A stretch of 64,000 nt of DNA from an uncultured Shewanella sp. (GCF_947495455.1 NZ_CANLZC010000014.1:1-64000), one strand, 5' to 3'; shown: positions 17,995 to 29,558, numbered from the stretch's first letter. Program-made: numbers and translations. The notes: generated by a model from the letters alone, not told the origin.

Positions 17995-18032
17995 AAAAGC
18001 GGACAAGCACTAAGGTGCTTGTCCGCTTTTTT
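17995..18032 (-). terminator. Strong intrinsic terminator downstream of degQ
   Basis: GCGGACAAGCAC and GTGCTTGTCCGC form a perfect 12-bp stem with a TAAG loop. The stem is flanked by an A run on one side and a T run on the other, so it can act in both directions. It ends degQ transcription ten bases past the stop. Confidence 0.92.
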
Positions 18033-18041
18033 GAGCCTGAT

Positions 18042-19394
18042 TTAACGTAAGATCAGATAAAGGTTAGTATTTCCTCTTAAAATCTTCAATGCAACAGTGC
18101 CTTTGCGATCTTTTAGCTCTGCTTTGAGTGATTTAAGATCTTTAACTGGAGTGCGATTAACCGCAGTGATGATATCGCCTTTGACGAGCCCACTTTGTGC
18201 TGCTGGCGAGCCTGAGGCCACATCGCTGATTTCGATACCCATTTTAGTGTTTTCAAGTGTGGCACCCGTCAACATAGGATGGACAGAACCTGAAGCCATT
18301 TCCTCAGATTGCACCGACTCACCTAAGGTTGCTGTGACTGTGCGATTTTTCTCATTACGAACAAGCCCTAAGGTGACTTTTGTACCTGCGCCTAAGGTGG
18401 CAATTTTAGCCCGCAGTTCTTGGAAGCTCTTAATTTTTTTACCGTTGACGCTGATGATAATATCACCGACCTTGATACCTGCTTTTGCAGCTGCGCTGTC
18501 TGGCATCACTTCATTCACGAAGCCACCATGTTGTGTTTTAAGGCCAAAAGCTTTGGCTAAATCATTGGTCAAATCTTGCCCTGCAACCCCCAGCACGCCA
18601 CGGCGAACTTCTCCATGATCGATAATTTGCTTAACTAGGCTTTTCACCATATTAGAAGGAATAGCGAAACCTATGCCCACATTGCCTCCACCGGGGGCCA
18701 CGATAGCGGTATTGATGCCAATTAAGTTACCGTTGAGGTTGACTAAAGCGCCACCTGAATTACCGCTGTTTATGGCGGCGTCGGTTTGAATGAAGTTTTC
18801 AAGCATTTCAATTCCTAGCCCCGAGCGGCCCAGTGCACTGACAATGCCAGAAGTGACAGTTTGGCCTAAACCAAAGGGATTACCAATGGCAACGGCAAAA
18901 TCCCCGACTCTGAGTTTATCGGAATCACTAAATGACGCGGCTGTCAGGTTTTTCGCTTTGATTTGTAAAAGGGCAATATCCGATTCAGGATCGGTACCTA
19001 TGAGTTTTGCTTCTATTTCTCGTCCATCGCTGAGGCCCACAAGGATATTGTCAGCCCCATCGATGACATGGTTATTGGTGACCACATAACCTTTATCGGC
19101 ATCAATAATAACACCTGATCCTAATCCTTTGAACGGTCTCTTTTGTATCTGCTCTTGAGGCATGTTGGGACCAAAAAAGTAGCGAAATGCATCGGGTATT
19201 TGTTGTTTCGAGACTTGAGTGCCTGATACGGCAACCGAGACCACGGCGGGAGTGACAGTCTCTAGCATAGGGGCGAGACTGGGCATAGGCTTATTATCGA
19301 CGGCCTGAGGGATGGCGGCTGTCGATACCGCAGGTGTCATAATTAATGTTGCGCCCAGTAGTGCGGCTGAAAATACAGATAATTTGGTTTTCAT
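18042..19394 (-). CDS. degQ: Periplasmic serine protease/chaperone DegQ (DegP family)
   Basis: 450 residues. Signal peptide is 1-27 (ending PAVSTAA). The protease domain has His in TNNHVIDGA, Asp in DPESDIALL and Ser in INSGNSGGAL, and two PDZ domains follow (about 260-350 and 365-445, with KAGIKVGDIIISVNGK and QSGLVKGDIITAVN). The LA loop (TQVSKQQIPDAFRYFFG) is moderate, fitting DegQ better than the long-loop DegP. It degrades or refolds damaged periplasmic proteins. The zapG-zapE-rplM-rpsI block next to it is conserved in gammaproteobacteria. Confidence 0.93.
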   Translation of the reverse strand: MKTKLSVFSAALLGATLIMTPAVSTAAIPQAVDNKPMPSLAPMLETVTPAVVSVAVSGTQVSKQQIPDAFRYFFGPNMPQEQIQKRPFKGLGSGVIIDADKGYVVTNNHVIDGADNILVGLSDGREIEAKLIGTDPESDIALLQIKAKNLTAASFSDSDKLRVGDFAVAIGNPFGLGQTVTSGIVSALGRSGLGIEMLENFIQTDAAINSGNSGGALVNLNGNLIGINTAIVAPGGGNVGIGFAIPSNMVKSLVKQIIDHGEVRRGVLGVAGQDLTNDLAKAFGLKTQHGGFVNEVMPDSAAAKAGIKVGDIIISVNGKKIKSFQELRAKIATLGAGTKVTLGLVRNEKNRTVTATLGESVQSEEMASGSVHPMLTGATLENTKMGIEISDVASGSPAAQSGLVKGDIITAVNRTPVKDLKSLKAELKDRKGTVALKILRGNTNLYLILR

Positions 19395-19567
19395 CTATGT
19401 ATGGCTCCAGTTCTTGGCTCATGATCATTGCTATTTATCATGAACATTAAGTATTCGTTATGCTTTATTGAATCGGACTCAAGTAATGTAAATAAAGTTC
19501 AATATTGATTAATAAAGGTTAATCAAGTTTAGGATATATTTTCTCTTTTCGTCGATTTAAAGGGGAC

Positions 19568-19885
19568 TTATGAGACTTGCTCTATTGTTCTATCGTTTTT
19601 TGTGAAAGTGGTCAAGTGCTTGTCATTATTGGGAGTTAAGACTTGGCTGGCTTCATTCCATTGATGGTTCATTTCACTCAGTTGCTCCGTGAGTATATTG
19701 AGTTGTTTATGTTGCTCATCAAGGGTGTCAGCGACTTCTTGCTTGTATTGACTGAATTCCATTTTAGTTTGATTTAATGCGTCATCGCTCTGTCGAGATT
19801 GCTTGTTTCTAATGAGGAAGGTTTTAACAGCAAAGCCGAGTATGAGACCAAATATAAATCCACTTAGGGTTAATGCCCACTGCAT
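19568..19885 (-). CDS. zapG: DUF1043 cell-division/envelope protein ZapG (YhcB)
   Basis: A 105-residue protein with one N-terminal membrane helix (residues 3-25, ALTLSGFIFGLILGFAVKTF). A coiled coil follows (about 38-80, TKMEFSQYKQEVADTLDEQH) and then a polar tail. This is the YhcB/DUF1043 architecture, linked to divisome and cell-shape control in E. coli. It is divergent from zapE, 154 bases apart, and next to degQ as in E. coli. Confidence 0.88.
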   Translation of the reverse strand: MQWALTLSGFIFGLILGFAVKTFLIRNKQSRQSDDALNQTKMEFSQYKQEVADTLDEQHKQLNILTEQLSEMNHQWNEASQVLTPNNDKHLTTFTKNDRTIEQVS

Positions 19886-20039
19886 CTTAATTTCCTTAGT
19901 ATGTTGCGTAATGAAGACCTTGTTATCAAATATACCTTGTCCTTGCTTATCGTGATACTATTTCCGCGTATTTGCTTTTGACTCAATATGAGTTGAGACC
20001 ATTTGGCCCGCGTTTTGTTAATAAAAGAGAAGTAGCTCA

Positions 20040-21152
20040 GTGTCGCAATTAACCCCTTGGCAGCATTATCAACAGGATTTAACCCGTGATGACTTTTCAT
20101 ACGACCCCACTCAAGAACAAGCGGTAAAAGCGTTACAAACCGTATTTGATGACTTAATTGCCCTTGATAATAAGCCTCTAAAGCGATCTAAGTTACGCGC
20201 GTTATTCAGTCGACGTGCTAAGCCTACCCCTGTGCAAGGTTTGTATTTATGGGGAGGTGTTGGGCGGGGCAAGACGTACCTAATGGACACTTTTTATGAT
20301 GCGCTACCGGGCACGCAGAAATTGCGCGCGCATTTTCATCGTTTCATGCATCAATTGCATATTGATTTAGCCCAATGTCAGGGGCAACAAGATCCCCTCG
20401 TTGGCATTGCTAAGCGCATGGCGGCGCAGTATAAGGTGATTTGTTTCGATGAATTTTTTGTCTCAGACATTACCGATGCCATGTTATTGGGCATTTTATT
20501 TGAAACCTTGTTTGCCCAAGGGGTCGTTTTAGTGGCAACGTCCAATATTATTCCCGATGAGCTATATCGAAATGGATTACAAAGAGCGCGTTTTTTACCT
20601 GCAATCGCTTTGATTAATCAGCATTGTCGTGTGCTCAATGTTGATTCAGGTATTGATTATCGGTTGCGCACCTTAGAGCAAGCAGAAATTTATCATTATC
20701 CTTTGGATAAAGCGGCGGATGACAATTTGCAGAGTTACTTTGCTCAGTTGGCGCCAGAATCGACTGTGTCAGAGGAGCCTATCGATATTGATGGTCGTTC
20801 TATTCCCATTCGCAAGCAAGCGCAAGGGGTATTACTCATCGACTTTAAAGCTTTGTGTGATGGACCTCGTAGTCAGCGAGACTATATGGAAGTGGCGCGT
20901 TTATACCACAGTGTGTTACTCAGTGGCGTGGTACAAATGGGGGAAAAACAAACCGGAGATGATATTGCGAGACGTTTTTTAGCCATGGTCGATGAATTTT
21001 ATGAGCGCAACGTGAAATTAATCATTTCGGCTGACGTGCCCTTGAAGGCGATTTATTCTGACGGTTTATTGGCTTTTGAATTTAGACGTTGTCGCTCTCG
21101 ATTAACGGAAATGCAGTCCCATGATTATTTGGCATTAGCCCACTTACCTTAA
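20040..21152 (+). CDS. zapE: Cell division ATPase ZapE (AFG1 family)
   Basis: A 370-residue AAA-type ATPase of the AFG1/ZapE family. The Walker A motif GGVGRGKTYLMD is at about 77-88 and Walker B CFDEFFVSDITDAM follows at about 135. The arginine-rich end FRRCRSRLTEMQS is typical. ZapE binds FtsZ and affects Z-ring stability under low oxygen or heat. The start codon is GTG at 20040, with AGAAG a few bases upstream. It precedes rplM, as in related genomes, but a separate promoter and leader lie between. Confidence 0.92.
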   Translation: MSQLTPWQHYQQDLTRDDFSYDPTQEQAVKALQTVFDDLIALDNKPLKRSKLRALFSRRAKPTPVQGLYLWGGVGRGKTYLMDTFYDALPGTQKLRAHFHRFMHQLHIDLAQCQGQQDPLVGIAKRMAAQYKVICFDEFFVSDITDAMLLGILFETLFAQGVVLVATSNIIPDELYRNGLQRARFLPAIALINQHCRVLNVDSGIDYRLRTLEQAEIYHYPLDKAADDNLQSYFAQLAPESTVSEEPIDIDGRSIPIRKQAQGVLLIDFKALCDGPRSQRDYMEVARLYHSVLLSGVVQMGEKQTGDDIARRFLAMVDEFYERNVKLIISADVPLKAIYSDGLLAFEFRRCRSRLTEMQSHDYLALAHLP

Positions 21153-21262
21153 AGGCGCCAATTTTTAAAATGTTAGTATAGTGGGGTCAGGATAAATCCT
21201 GATGTGGCATTTTTTTAGTGAAAATAGCGCAGAAAGAAGGTGATTTTTGCTGCATATTTGTC

Positions 21263-21416
21263 TATAATCCGCGACCTGCCCTCGTTATTCCATCTTTTTG
21301 ATGGAAGTTGTAAAGCCTAATTCTTTGCTCGAAGGGGCGGGGAATGGCACTATTTTGTGTTATCTACAAGAGTAGATAGCATGTTGAGACAGAATTTTAA
21401 CATTGGGTTTTTGTAA
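21263..21416 (+). promoter_or_regulatory. rplM promoter -10 and 5' leader with two hairpins
   Basis: A consensus TATAAT at 21263-21268 is followed by a GC-rich discriminator (CCGCGACC) typical of stringently controlled genes; no good -35 was seen. The leader forms TTCCATC/GATGGAA (21288-21306) and TATCTAC/GTAGATA (21361-21378). In E. coli L13 represses its own rplM-rpsI mRNA, so these hairpins are candidates for such control. Confidence 0.55.
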
Positions 21417-21845
21417 ATGAAGACTTTTACTGCTAAGCCAGAAACTGTAACTCGTGACTGGTTCGTCGTTGACGCCGAAGGAAAAACTTTGGGTCGTATC
21501 GCTACTGAAATTGCTACACGTCTACGTGGTAAGCATAAACCAGAGTACACGCCTCATGTCGATACAGGTGACTACATCATCGTTATTAACGCTGAAAAAG
21601 TTGCTGTGACTGGCAATAAAGCCAAGGGTAAAGTGTACTATTCACACTCTGGCTTCATCGGTGGCATTAAGCAAATCACCTTTGAAAAGCTGCAAGATCA
21701 TAAGCCTGAAATGATTATCGAGAAGGCAGTTAAGGGTATGTTACCAAAAGGTCCTCTGGGCCGTGCCATGTTCCGTAAACTAAAAGTTTATGCTGGTACT
21801 GAACATAACCACGCTGCACAACAACCTCAAGTTCTTGATATCTAA
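21417..21845 (+). CDS. rplM: 50S ribosomal protein L13
   Basis: 142 residues, the full usual length. The protein begins [20 protein letters not shown], with the family segments [16 protein letters not shown] and VVINAEKV-like [17 protein letters not shown], and [20 protein letters not shown]. It is an early-assembling 50S subunit protein. It sits in an operon with rpsI 14 bases downstream. Confidence 0.98.
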   Translation: MKTFTAKPETVTRDWFVVDAEGKTLGRIATEIATRLRGKHKPEYTPHVDTGDYIIVINAEKVAVTGNKAKGKVYYSHSGFIGGIKQITFEKLQDHKPEMIIEKAVKGMLPKGPLGRAMFRKLKVYAGTEHNHAAQQPQVLDI

Positions 21846-21859
21846 ACGGGATTAAGCTA

Positions 21860-22252
21860 ATGGCTGCAACTCAATATTACGGCACTGGCCGTCGCAAAAC
21901 ATCTACTGCTCGCGTATTCGCTAAAGTAGGTACGGGTAACATTATTGTTAACCAACAACCTCTAGATCAATATTTTGGTCGTGAAACTTCTCGTATGGTT
22001 GTTCGTCAACCACTAGAGCTAGTTGAAATGACTGACAAGCTAGACCTTTTCATCACAGTTAAAGGTGGTGGTAACACAGGTCAAGCGGGTGCAATCCGTC
22101 ACGGTATCACTCGTGCATTGATGCAACTAGATGAAGCATTACGTCCTTCACTTCGTGCCGCTGGTTTCGTTACCCGTGATGCGCGTAAAGTTGAGCGTAA
22201 GAAAGTGGGTCTACGTAAAGCACGTCGTAAACCACAATTCTCAAAACGTTAA
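21860..22252 (+). CDS. rpsI: 30S ribosomal protein S9
   Basis: 130 residues, with [15 protein letters not shown] at the start and the basic C-terminal tail ending [11 protein letters not shown] that reaches the P-site tRNA. It follows rplM by 14 bases in the conserved L13-S9 operon and is closed by a strong terminator. Confidence 0.98.
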   Translation: MAATQYYGTGRRKTSTARVFAKVGTGNIIVNQQPLDQYFGRETSRMVVRQPLELVEMTDKLDLFITVKGGGNTGQAGAIRHGITRALMQLDEALRPSLRAAGFVTRDARKVERKKVGLRKARRKPQFSKR

Positions 22253-22268
22253 TTCGTTTTTTGGAATG

Positions 22269-22297
22269 CAAAAAACCCAGCTTATGCTGGGTTTTTT
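22269..22297 (+). terminator. Intrinsic terminator of rplM-rpsI
   Basis: AAAAAACCCAGC / GCTGGGTTTTTT with a TTAT loop, 17 bases past the rpsI stop. Confidence 0.92.
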
Positions 22298-22417
22298 ATT
22301 GCCTATGATTTATGGACAAGTTGAATGGGTATAAGCTGTGTTGAGGGGGAATGTAAAAAAAATATAAATTTTTTTACACTCGGGTTGGTATCTTTTTTTA
22401 ATTTTGAGAATAAAAAT

Positions 22418-22606
22418 ATGTCATTTGAATCAATCATGCTTGCCATTGCACTTTTATTGATTATTGAAGGCGTGGGGCCATTATTATTTACTCGGCGCTG
22501 GCAGGCCTATTTAAAGGAGGTTTCAAATCAAAATCAGACAGTTCTACAAAGAGTGGGAGGGGCTTTTGTCACCGCGGGTGTCATTTTATTGATTATTTTT
22601 TCATAA
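22418..22606 (+). CDS. DUF2065 small inner-membrane protein (YjeT family)
   Basis: A 62-residue protein with two hydrophobic helices (SIMLAIALLLIIEGVGPLLF and GGAFVTAGVILLIIF) separated by the conserved basic loop TRRWQAYLKEV. It matches the YjeT/DUF2065 family, normally encoded just before purA and after hflC. Here hflKC are absent and rpsI precedes it. The ATG at 22418 gives the family length. Function is unknown. Confidence 0.85.
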   Translation: MSFESIMLAIALLLIIEGVGPLLFTRRWQAYLKEVSNQNQTVLQRVGGAFVTAGVILLIIFS

Positions 22607-22639
22607 ATTACTTGCCATTCTCCCCTAAAAATCTGTTAG

Positions 22640-23968
<1,329 letters not shown>

Positions 23969-23995
23969 ACATCTTGATGTTTAATGAGTTGAATT

Positions 23996-24020
23996 AAGGT
24001 CGCGTTGAGCGGCCTTTTTG
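23996..24020 (+). terminator. Intrinsic terminator of purA
   Basis: GGTCGC / GCGGCC stem (one G-T pair) with a GTTGA loop, followed by TTTTTG. A small palindrome AAACATCTTGATGTTT (23967-23982) adjoins the purA stop. Confidence 0.75.
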
Positions 24021-24263
24021 TTTGCTCAGCGAAGCTGGAAATTCACTAGGTTGCAAGAGACTTAAATCGCCCCAAATGAGGGAAGAGTAGTGAGGGAAGA
24101 TGAATAAAGGAACAATAAAAAAGATAATCAGAAAACCGAAGAAAACTAACATAGTATTAAGACCCATATCCTTTTCTTTTGCTCATTAGCCTTTCCAATT
24201 TATCTTAATAAATACGTTTTCGAGCCGATGACCTTATTGAGTATATTGTCATTGGGGGATTTT

Positions 24264-24872
24264 ATGTTAGCTTATGTGTTAACCTTGATTGTGCTTTTAT
24301 TGCCGCTATCGACCGTGGCGACACCCATGGCTGTTGAGATTTATAGTCAAGAGAGTTTATTGACTTTGATTCGAAGTCAGCAATACTTGCAGCAAGTCAA
24401 ACGTGATAACTGCCAGTTAGTAAAAGATATTGAGGCGAGGGCCGAAGTATTAAAGCAGCCTCTGTATCAATTTTTATGGGCAGAGATGCTGAATCAGGGT
24501 CAATGTGTTAAAGCTGATCCTAAACGTGGAATGGCATTGTTGCGTCAGGCTGCTAATCAAGGTAGCAGTGAAGCCATGATGAAAATGGCAGATTATTATT
24601 ACCGGGGTCAATTTGTGATCCAGGATAAAACCAGAGCCGTTAATTACGTGCTGTCAGCCGCAAGTAGCGGCAATGTATCGGCTCAAATGAGCTTAGTGCG
24701 TTTATACAATGAAGGTTTAGGCAGTCCCGTGGACTATGAGCTGGCTTTTCATTGGTTATATAACGCTGTTTTTACCGATGAGGCGAAACAAAATGAAGCC
24801 TCACAATTATTAAAGTTGCTTGAAAAGCGTATGCCGCCTAGCGTGGTGGCTAGAGCAAAGCAGTCGACTTAG
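24264..24872 (+). CDS. motX: Sodium-driven flagellar motor protein MotX (Sel1-repeat)
   Basis: About 202 residues with a signal peptide (MLAYVLTLIVLLLPLSTVA) and Sel1-type repeats (YQFLWAEMLNQGQCVKADPK, GMALLRQAANQGSSEAMMKM, RAVNYVLSAASSGNVSAQMS). MotX forms the periplasmic T ring with MotY and is needed for the Na+-driven PomAB stator of polar flagella in Vibrio and Shewanella. Its place between purA and rnr is the same as in those genera and supports the call over other Sel1 proteins. The ATG at 24264 follows a GGGGGA and begins the signal peptide cleanly; ATG 24228 would add 12 residues. Confidence 0.82.
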   Translation: MLAYVLTLIVLLLPLSTVATPMAVEIYSQESLLTLIRSQQYLQQVKRDNCQLVKDIEARAEVLKQPLYQFLWAEMLNQGQCVKADPKRGMALLRQAANQGSSEAMMKMADYYYRGQFVIQDKTRAVNYVLSAASSGNVSAQMSLVRLYNEGLGSPVDYELAFHWLYNAVFTDEAKQNEASQLLKLLEKRMPPSVVARAKQST

Positions 24873-24936
24873 TTTTTACAATTAAGTGCTAGCCGATAAA
24901 AAAGTTCAAGGTTGGCACCACTATTTTGGATAATGA

Positions 24937-27489
24937 ATGATCAAAGATCCGCATTTAAAGCGTGAGCAAGAAAAATATGAAAACCCTATCCCTAGCCGTG
25001 AGTTTATTTTAGATTACTTACGTGCTCAAACATCACCTCAAAACCGCGAGCAAATTGGCCTAGCGCTAAAGATTGAAAGTGAAGAGCAAATTGAAGCCTT
25101 AAGGCGTCGTCTGCGCGCGATGGAAAGAGATGGCGAGCTCGTGTTTACACGAGGAAAATCCTATGGCTTGCCAGAGAGAATGGATCTGTTAACGGGTACC
25201 GTTATCGGGCACAGAGATGGATTTGGTTTTCTTAAATTAGAAGAAGGAGGCGATGACCTCTATATTAATAGCCGTGATATGTTGATGTATTTTCACGGTG
25301 ATAAAGTGCTAGCACAAAAAGCCGGTGTCGATCGTAAAGGACGCCGTGATGCTCGAATCGTCAGATTAGTGCAGCAAAGGGAGGCGGCCTTAGTGGGGCG
25401 CTTTCACCTCGATGCAGGTATGGGGTTTGTGATTGCCGATGATAAGCGTATCACTCAAGAGATTCTGATTGCTGAGGAAGACAGAAAAGGCGCTCGCCAA
25501 GGTGATGTGGTGGTGGTGGAGTTAACACGTCGCCCTGGTCGTTATGTTAAAGCCGCGGGTCAAGTGACAGAGGTGCTGGGCAAGCAAATGGCGCCGGGTA
25601 TGGAAATTGAAATTGCCCTGCGCAATTATGATTTACCTCATACTTGGTCCAGTGTGATTGAGAAAAAGTTACGTCGCATTTCCGATGAAGTCACCGAGGC
25701 CGATAAAGAAGGGCGTGTCGATTTACGTCATTTACCTTTAGTGACCATAGATGGCGAAGATGCGCGAGATTTTGATGATGCCGTCTATGCTGAAACCAAA
25801 AAAAGTGGTGGCTGGCGTTTATGGGTGGCCATTGCCGATGTGAGTCATTATGTACGCACAGAATCGGCTCTGGACAGTGAAGCTAGATCAAGAGGCAACT
25901 CGGTCTATTTTCCGTCACAAGTGATCCCTATGTTGCCAGAAAAACTCTCTAACGGTTTATGTTCACTCAAACCTAAGGTGGATCGTTTATGCATGGTGGC
26001 AGAAATGACCGTATCGGAAAGAGGTAAGTTGTCTGGGTATAAATTCTACCCTGCTGTGATGCACTCCCATGCGCGCTTAACTTATACGCAAGTTGCAGCT
26101 ATGTTGGAAGGTGGGGAAGTCGCACCTGAATATGAACAAGTGTTTCCACACTTGCAAACACTGCAGTCTCTGTATTTGACACTCGATGAAACCAGAGCCC
26201 AGCGTGGGGCGATCGCCTTTGAAACCACAGAAACTCAGTTTATTTTTAATGCGCAGCGTAAAATCGATAAAATTGTCCCTAGTACACGAAATCAAGCTCA
26301 TAAAATCATTGAAGAATGTATGATTTTAGCCAATGTGGCCTCCGCAAAGTTCGTCAAAAAACATAAAGGGGAAGTTCTGTATCGCGTTCATGAGTCGCCA
26401 TCAGAGCAAAAGCTGACGCAATTTAAAGACTTTTTGGCTGAGCGTGGACTGACCATGACAGGTGGATTAGAGCCTGAGCCCAGTGATTATCAAGCGCTGA
26501 TGGAGCAAGTGGCCGATAGGCCTGATGCTGAGCTTATTCAAGTCATGTTGCTGCGTTCTATGCGCCAAGCAACCTATACGCCAGATAATGAAGGTCACTT
26601 TGGTTTAGCATTAGACGAGTATTCACATTTCACATCGCCTATTCGCCGTTACCCTGATTTAGTGCTACATCGCGTGATCCGTTATTTATTGGCTAAAAAT
26701 GCCGGTGGTGGTAATGATAAATGGACTCGTGATGGCGGTTTTCATTATCAATTGGATGAGCTAGATCAATTAGGGATCGAGTGTTCAACCACAGAGCGAC
26801 GCGCAGATGAAGCCACCCGTGATGTGAGCGATTGGCTCAAATGTGAATTTATGCAAGATCACGTCGGTGATACCTTTGATGCTGTGATCGCCTCTGTGAC
26901 CCATTTTGGCTTATTTGTGCGTTTAAACAGCCTCTTTATCGAAGGCTTAGTGCATATTTCCAGTTTAGGCAGTGATTATTATCAATATGATAATATGCGT
27001 CAGCGTTTGGTGGGGGAAGCCACTAAGCAAGTGTATCAAATTGGTGATGCCGTGACGGTTAAAGTGGCCGCAGTGGACTTGGACGATCGTAAAATTGATC
27101 TCATCATGGTGGGTGAAGACAAGGGCCGTCGCCGTAAAGCGAGTAAACCTATGACCGCCAGAGAGCGAGTTAATCGCGAAGGCGCCAAGCTGGCACAAAA
27201 CGCAAAATCTGCTAGCAATGGCAGAGGAAGACGCAAAGCTCAAACCCGTGCCCTCAGTGCCCCTATTGCCAAATTTAATGAAAGCAGCGAAATCAGCCTA
27301 GAGGGCGCAGGTGCTAAATCGAAAAAGCCTAAGAGTCGAAGCACTAAAGGTCGTCGTAAAGCCAGTGCAAATAAAGGCGGAAGCGCTAAGGCTTCTGCGA
27401 GTAAAGCAGGCGCTAAGGCCTCAGTAAAAAAATCAAAAACGTCGGCTAAAAAAGCCAAGACGACTAAGCGTAAAGCGAGTAAGAAGTAA
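24937..27489 (+). CDS. rnr: Ribonuclease R
   Basis: 850 residues, a 3'-5' exoribonuclease able to degrade structured RNA. In order: an N-terminal helix-turn-helix (about 20-85), cold-shock domains (about 85-250), the RNB catalytic domain with the metal Asp cluster in [15 protein letters not shown] (about 270-285), an S1 domain (about 645-725, [17 protein letters not shown]) and a very Lys/Ala-rich tail of about 120 residues ([15 protein letters not shown]). The tail is longer than in E. coli (813 residues total). The stop abuts the rlmB start with no gap. The nsrR gene found upstream of rnr in E. coli is absent. Confidence 0.97.
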   Translation: MIKDPHLKREQEKYENPIPSREFILDYLRAQTSPQNREQIGLALKIESEEQIEALRRRLRAMERDGELVFTRGKSYGLPERMDLLTGTVIGHRDGFGFLKLEEGGDDLYINSRDMLMYFHGDKVLAQKAGVDRKGRRDARIVRLVQQREAALVGRFHLDAGMGFVIADDKRITQEILIAEEDRKGARQGDVVVVELTRRPGRYVKAAGQVTEVLGKQMAPGMEIEIALRNYDLPHTWSSVIEKKLRRISDEVTEADKEGRVDLRHLPLVTIDGEDARDFDDAVYAETKKSGGWRLWVAIADVSHYVRTESALDSEARSRGNSVYFPSQVIPMLPEKLSNGLCSLKPKVDRLCMVAEMTVSERGKLSGYKFYPAVMHSHARLTYTQVAAMLEGGEVAPEYEQVFPHLQTLQSLYLTLDETRAQRGAIAFETTETQFIFNAQRKIDKIVPSTRNQAHKIIEECMILANVASAKFVKKHKGEVLYRVHESPSEQKLTQFKDFLAERGLTMTGGLEPEPSDYQALMEQVADRPDAELIQVMLLRSMRQATYTPDNEGHFGLALDEYSHFTSPIRRYPDLVLHRVIRYLLAKNAGGGNDKWTRDGGFHYQLDELDQLGIECSTTERRADEATRDVSDWLKCEFMQDHVGDTFDAVIASVTHFGLFVRLNSLFIEGLVHISSLGSDYYQYDNMRQRLVGEATKQVYQIGDAVTVKVAAVDLDDRKIDLIMVGEDKGRRRKASKPMTARERVNREGAKLAQNAKSASNGRGRRKAQTRALSAPIAKFNESSEISLEGAGAKSKKPKSRSTKGRRKASANKGGSAKASASKAGAKASVKKSKTSAKKAKTTKRKASKK

Positions 27490-28242
27490 ATGAAGAAGCA
27501 AGAATTAACGTTTGGTATTCACGCTGTGGGTGCCGTGCTAGAAAACAGCCCTGAGCGGGTCATTGAAATGTGGGTATTACAAGGGCGAGATGATAAACGT
27601 CTGGCGCCTTTGTTAGCCAAAGCGGCCGAGTACGGTGTATCTATTCAATATGCCTCACGCAAAGCCTTAGATGACAAGTCCAGTGGTGCGCAGCATCAGG
27701 GCGTTGTTGCAAAAGTGAAAGCGGCCAAGGTGCTCAGTGACAATGAGTTAGATACGCTGTTAAACCAAGTCAAGGCAGATGAGACCAAAACGCCTTTCTT
27801 TTTGATTTTAGATGGTGTGACCGATCCTCATAACTTAGGCGCCTGCCTGCGTAATGCCGATGCCGCAGGAGTACAAGGGGTGATTGTGCCTAAAGATAAT
27901 TCCGTTGGTTTAACCCCTGTGGTGAGCAAAGTGGCTTGCGGCGCCGCAGAAGTTGTGCCTTTATTTCAGGTGACGAATTTAGCGCGCACTATGCGTTATC
28001 TGCAAGAGCAAGGTGTGTGGGTTGTCGGTGCAGCGGGTGAAGCGGATTGTGAGTTATATCAAGCCGACTTAACAGGCCCAATTGCCATTGCTATGGGAGC
28101 GGAAGGCAAAGGGCTGCGCCGTTTAAGCCGTGAAAGCTGCGATACCTTAGTGTCTATTCCTATGGCAGGTTCAGTGTCGAGTCTCAATGTCTCGGTTGCC
28201 ACGGGTATTTGCTTGTTTGAGGCAGTAAGACAACGTTTGTAG
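27490..28242 (+). CDS. rlmB: 23S rRNA (guanosine-2'-O-) methyltransferase RlmB
   Basis: A 250-residue SpoU-family methyltransferase that methylates G2251 of 23S rRNA. An N-terminal substrate-binding domain ([17 protein letters not shown]) precedes the knotted SAM domain, with the motifs [27 protein letters not shown] and [17 protein letters not shown]. The ATG directly follows the rnr stop codon, giving a tight rnr-rlmB unit. Confidence 0.97.
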   Translation: MKKQELTFGIHAVGAVLENSPERVIEMWVLQGRDDKRLAPLLAKAAEYGVSIQYASRKALDDKSSGAQHQGVVAKVKAAKVLSDNELDTLLNQVKADETKTPFFLILDGVTDPHNLGACLRNADAAGVQGVIVPKDNSVGLTPVVSKVACGAAEVVPLFQVTNLARTMRYLQEQGVWVVGAAGEADCELYQADLTGPIAIAMGAEGKGLRRLSRESCDTLVSIPMAGSVSSLNVSVATGICLFEAVRQRL

Positions 28243-28277
28243 GCTTATCGTTTATGCGATAAGCTTGAATGGGTGTA

Positions 28278-28313
28278 ACTAAACCGTGTTTATACTCGGT
28301 GGTTTGGTTTTTT
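28278..28313 (+). terminator. Terminator downstream of rlmB
   Basis: ACTAAACC / GGTTTGGT (one G-T pair) with a central loop, followed by TTTTTTG. A preceding hairpin GCTTATCG/CGATAAGC lies at about 28242-28263. Confidence 0.65.
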
Positions 28314-28464
28314 GTATATAGTGACTCTTCTTTTTGCGCAGCTTAGCTGCGCTTTAATCAGCGAGCTTTCAATTTCATTTACACAAAATAGTGATTGCAG
28401 ATTTTATTTTTATATAAAGCATGCTTTTTGTGCATGAAATATCAATACCAAGGAGAGGTTGACG

Positions 28465-29064
28465 TTGAAGTATTTATCCGCGTTTTTATTATGTCTATTA
28501 TTGCTTTCACTTTTTGTGACCGCTGATGAACAAGTGGTTTATGAGCAAGAGATAACAGCTGCCAGAGAAGCCGCACCTTTGAATGTCACTAAAGAGGCGA
28601 GCTATCGAGTCTGGGAAAATGATCGCTTTGTTCAAAAAATTAAAGGAACGAATGAGTTTGTCTGTTTAGTATTAACAGATGAAAAGGGGCGCTACGAGCC
28701 TTCTTGTTTAAATCAGGCGGCAATGCATTCTGTGTATCCTGTTTATGAATACCAAACGAGGCAGCTTGCTAGAGGGATGTCCATTCAGAACATCTACAAA
28801 AATATTAAAGCCATGTCAGTCAATCAAACACTCCCCGCTCCCGATCCCGGTGCACTGGTTTATATGATGTCCTCTAAGAATAAGTTTTATGATCACTTCA
28901 GCCAAAAGCTTATAGATGTTGAACCTCATGTGATGCTTTATTTACCTAAGTTGAATGCGAGTAGTCTGGGTTTGACTTTGGAAAACTATAATCAATATGG
29001 CTTGCCTATGTTTTATGATGAATACCCGCATTTGAGCGTGGTTCATATTAATACCGATAAATGA
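28465..29064 (+). CDS. Exported protein of unknown function
   Basis: About 199 residues with a clear signal peptide (MKYLSAFLLCLLLLSLFVTA). The mature part is mixed alpha/beta with two cysteines (in EFVCLVL and EPSCLNQ) that could form a disulfide. The start is probably TTG at 28465, about 10 bases after AAGGAGAGG; an in-frame TTG at 28459 sits too close to that site. It precedes another small exported protein by 90 bases on the same strand. I recognise no family. Confidence 0.7.
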   Translation: MKYLSAFLLCLLLLSLFVTADEQVVYEQEITAAREAAPLNVTKEASYRVWENDRFVQKIKGTNEFVCLVLTDEKGRYEPSCLNQAAMHSVYPVYEYQTRQLARGMSIQNIYKNIKAMSVNQTLPAPDPGALVYMMSSKNKFYDHFSQKLIDVEPHVMLYLPKLNASSLGLTLENYNQYGLPMFYDEYPHLSVVHINTDK

Positions 29065-29153
29065 GGGTTAATTGAGACGGTTAATTAAGAGTGTTAAATA
29101 GCGAACTCATGTTACAATTCTTAAATAAGTCTATAAATTTAAAGGAGTATTTA

Positions 29154-29558
29154 ATGGCGCATTTGATGAAGAGCTTAATGAAGAACTCAATGAAAAACTC
29201 AATGAAAAAAGGTGTTGTTGCTGGGGTGGTTGCTTTTATCGCTTTATTGTCTTTTAGTGCGATGGCCGCTAGCGGTGGTCGAACAGGTTATATCGATTTG
29301 ACCGATAAAAAGCTTCAGCTTATTTCTAATTTGGAATCAGATTCTAGATTATATGTTTATAATGTGGAATTTTACGGTAGTGAATGCACTGGCAAGACAA
29401 CGGCTGTGCTGTATTTTTCAGCGTTTTTGGCTAAAGAAATGTATTCCATGTTGTTAGCTGCAAAAGCATCGGGTAAGCGAGTGGAATTAGTAGCAAGAGA
29501 CTGTGCTGCGATTTCCGGTGGAACTAGGCCTCAGATAAGTTCTATTTATTTAGAGTAA
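29154..29558 (+). CDS. Small exported protein with a repeated N-terminal Met-Lys motif
   Basis: 134 residues. AAAGGAG 7 bases before ATG 29154 marks the start. The n-region contains in-frame Met codons at residues 1, 5, 9, 13 and 17 made by a 12-bp tandem repeat, then a normal signal peptide core (GVVAGVVAFIALLSFSAMA). The mature domain has about 95 residues and two cysteines (YGSECTGKT and VARDCAA). The pattern of a beta pair, a helix (FLAKEMYSMLLAAKASGK) and a beta strand recalls small B-subunit-like secreted domains, but the resemblance is too weak to name. Confidence 0.75.
   Translation: MAHLMKSLMKNSMKNSMKKGVVAGVVAFIALLSFSAMAASGGRTGYIDLTDKKLQLISNLESDSRLYVYNVEFYGSECTGKTTAVLYFSAFLAKEMYSMLLAAKASGKRVELVARDCAAISGGTRPQISSIYLE

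Noticed and set aside
18097..18618. 173-codon open frame antisense to degQ
   Set aside because: Lies wholly inside degQ, has Ser/Pro/Thr-rich antisense-type composition and no ribosome-binding site.
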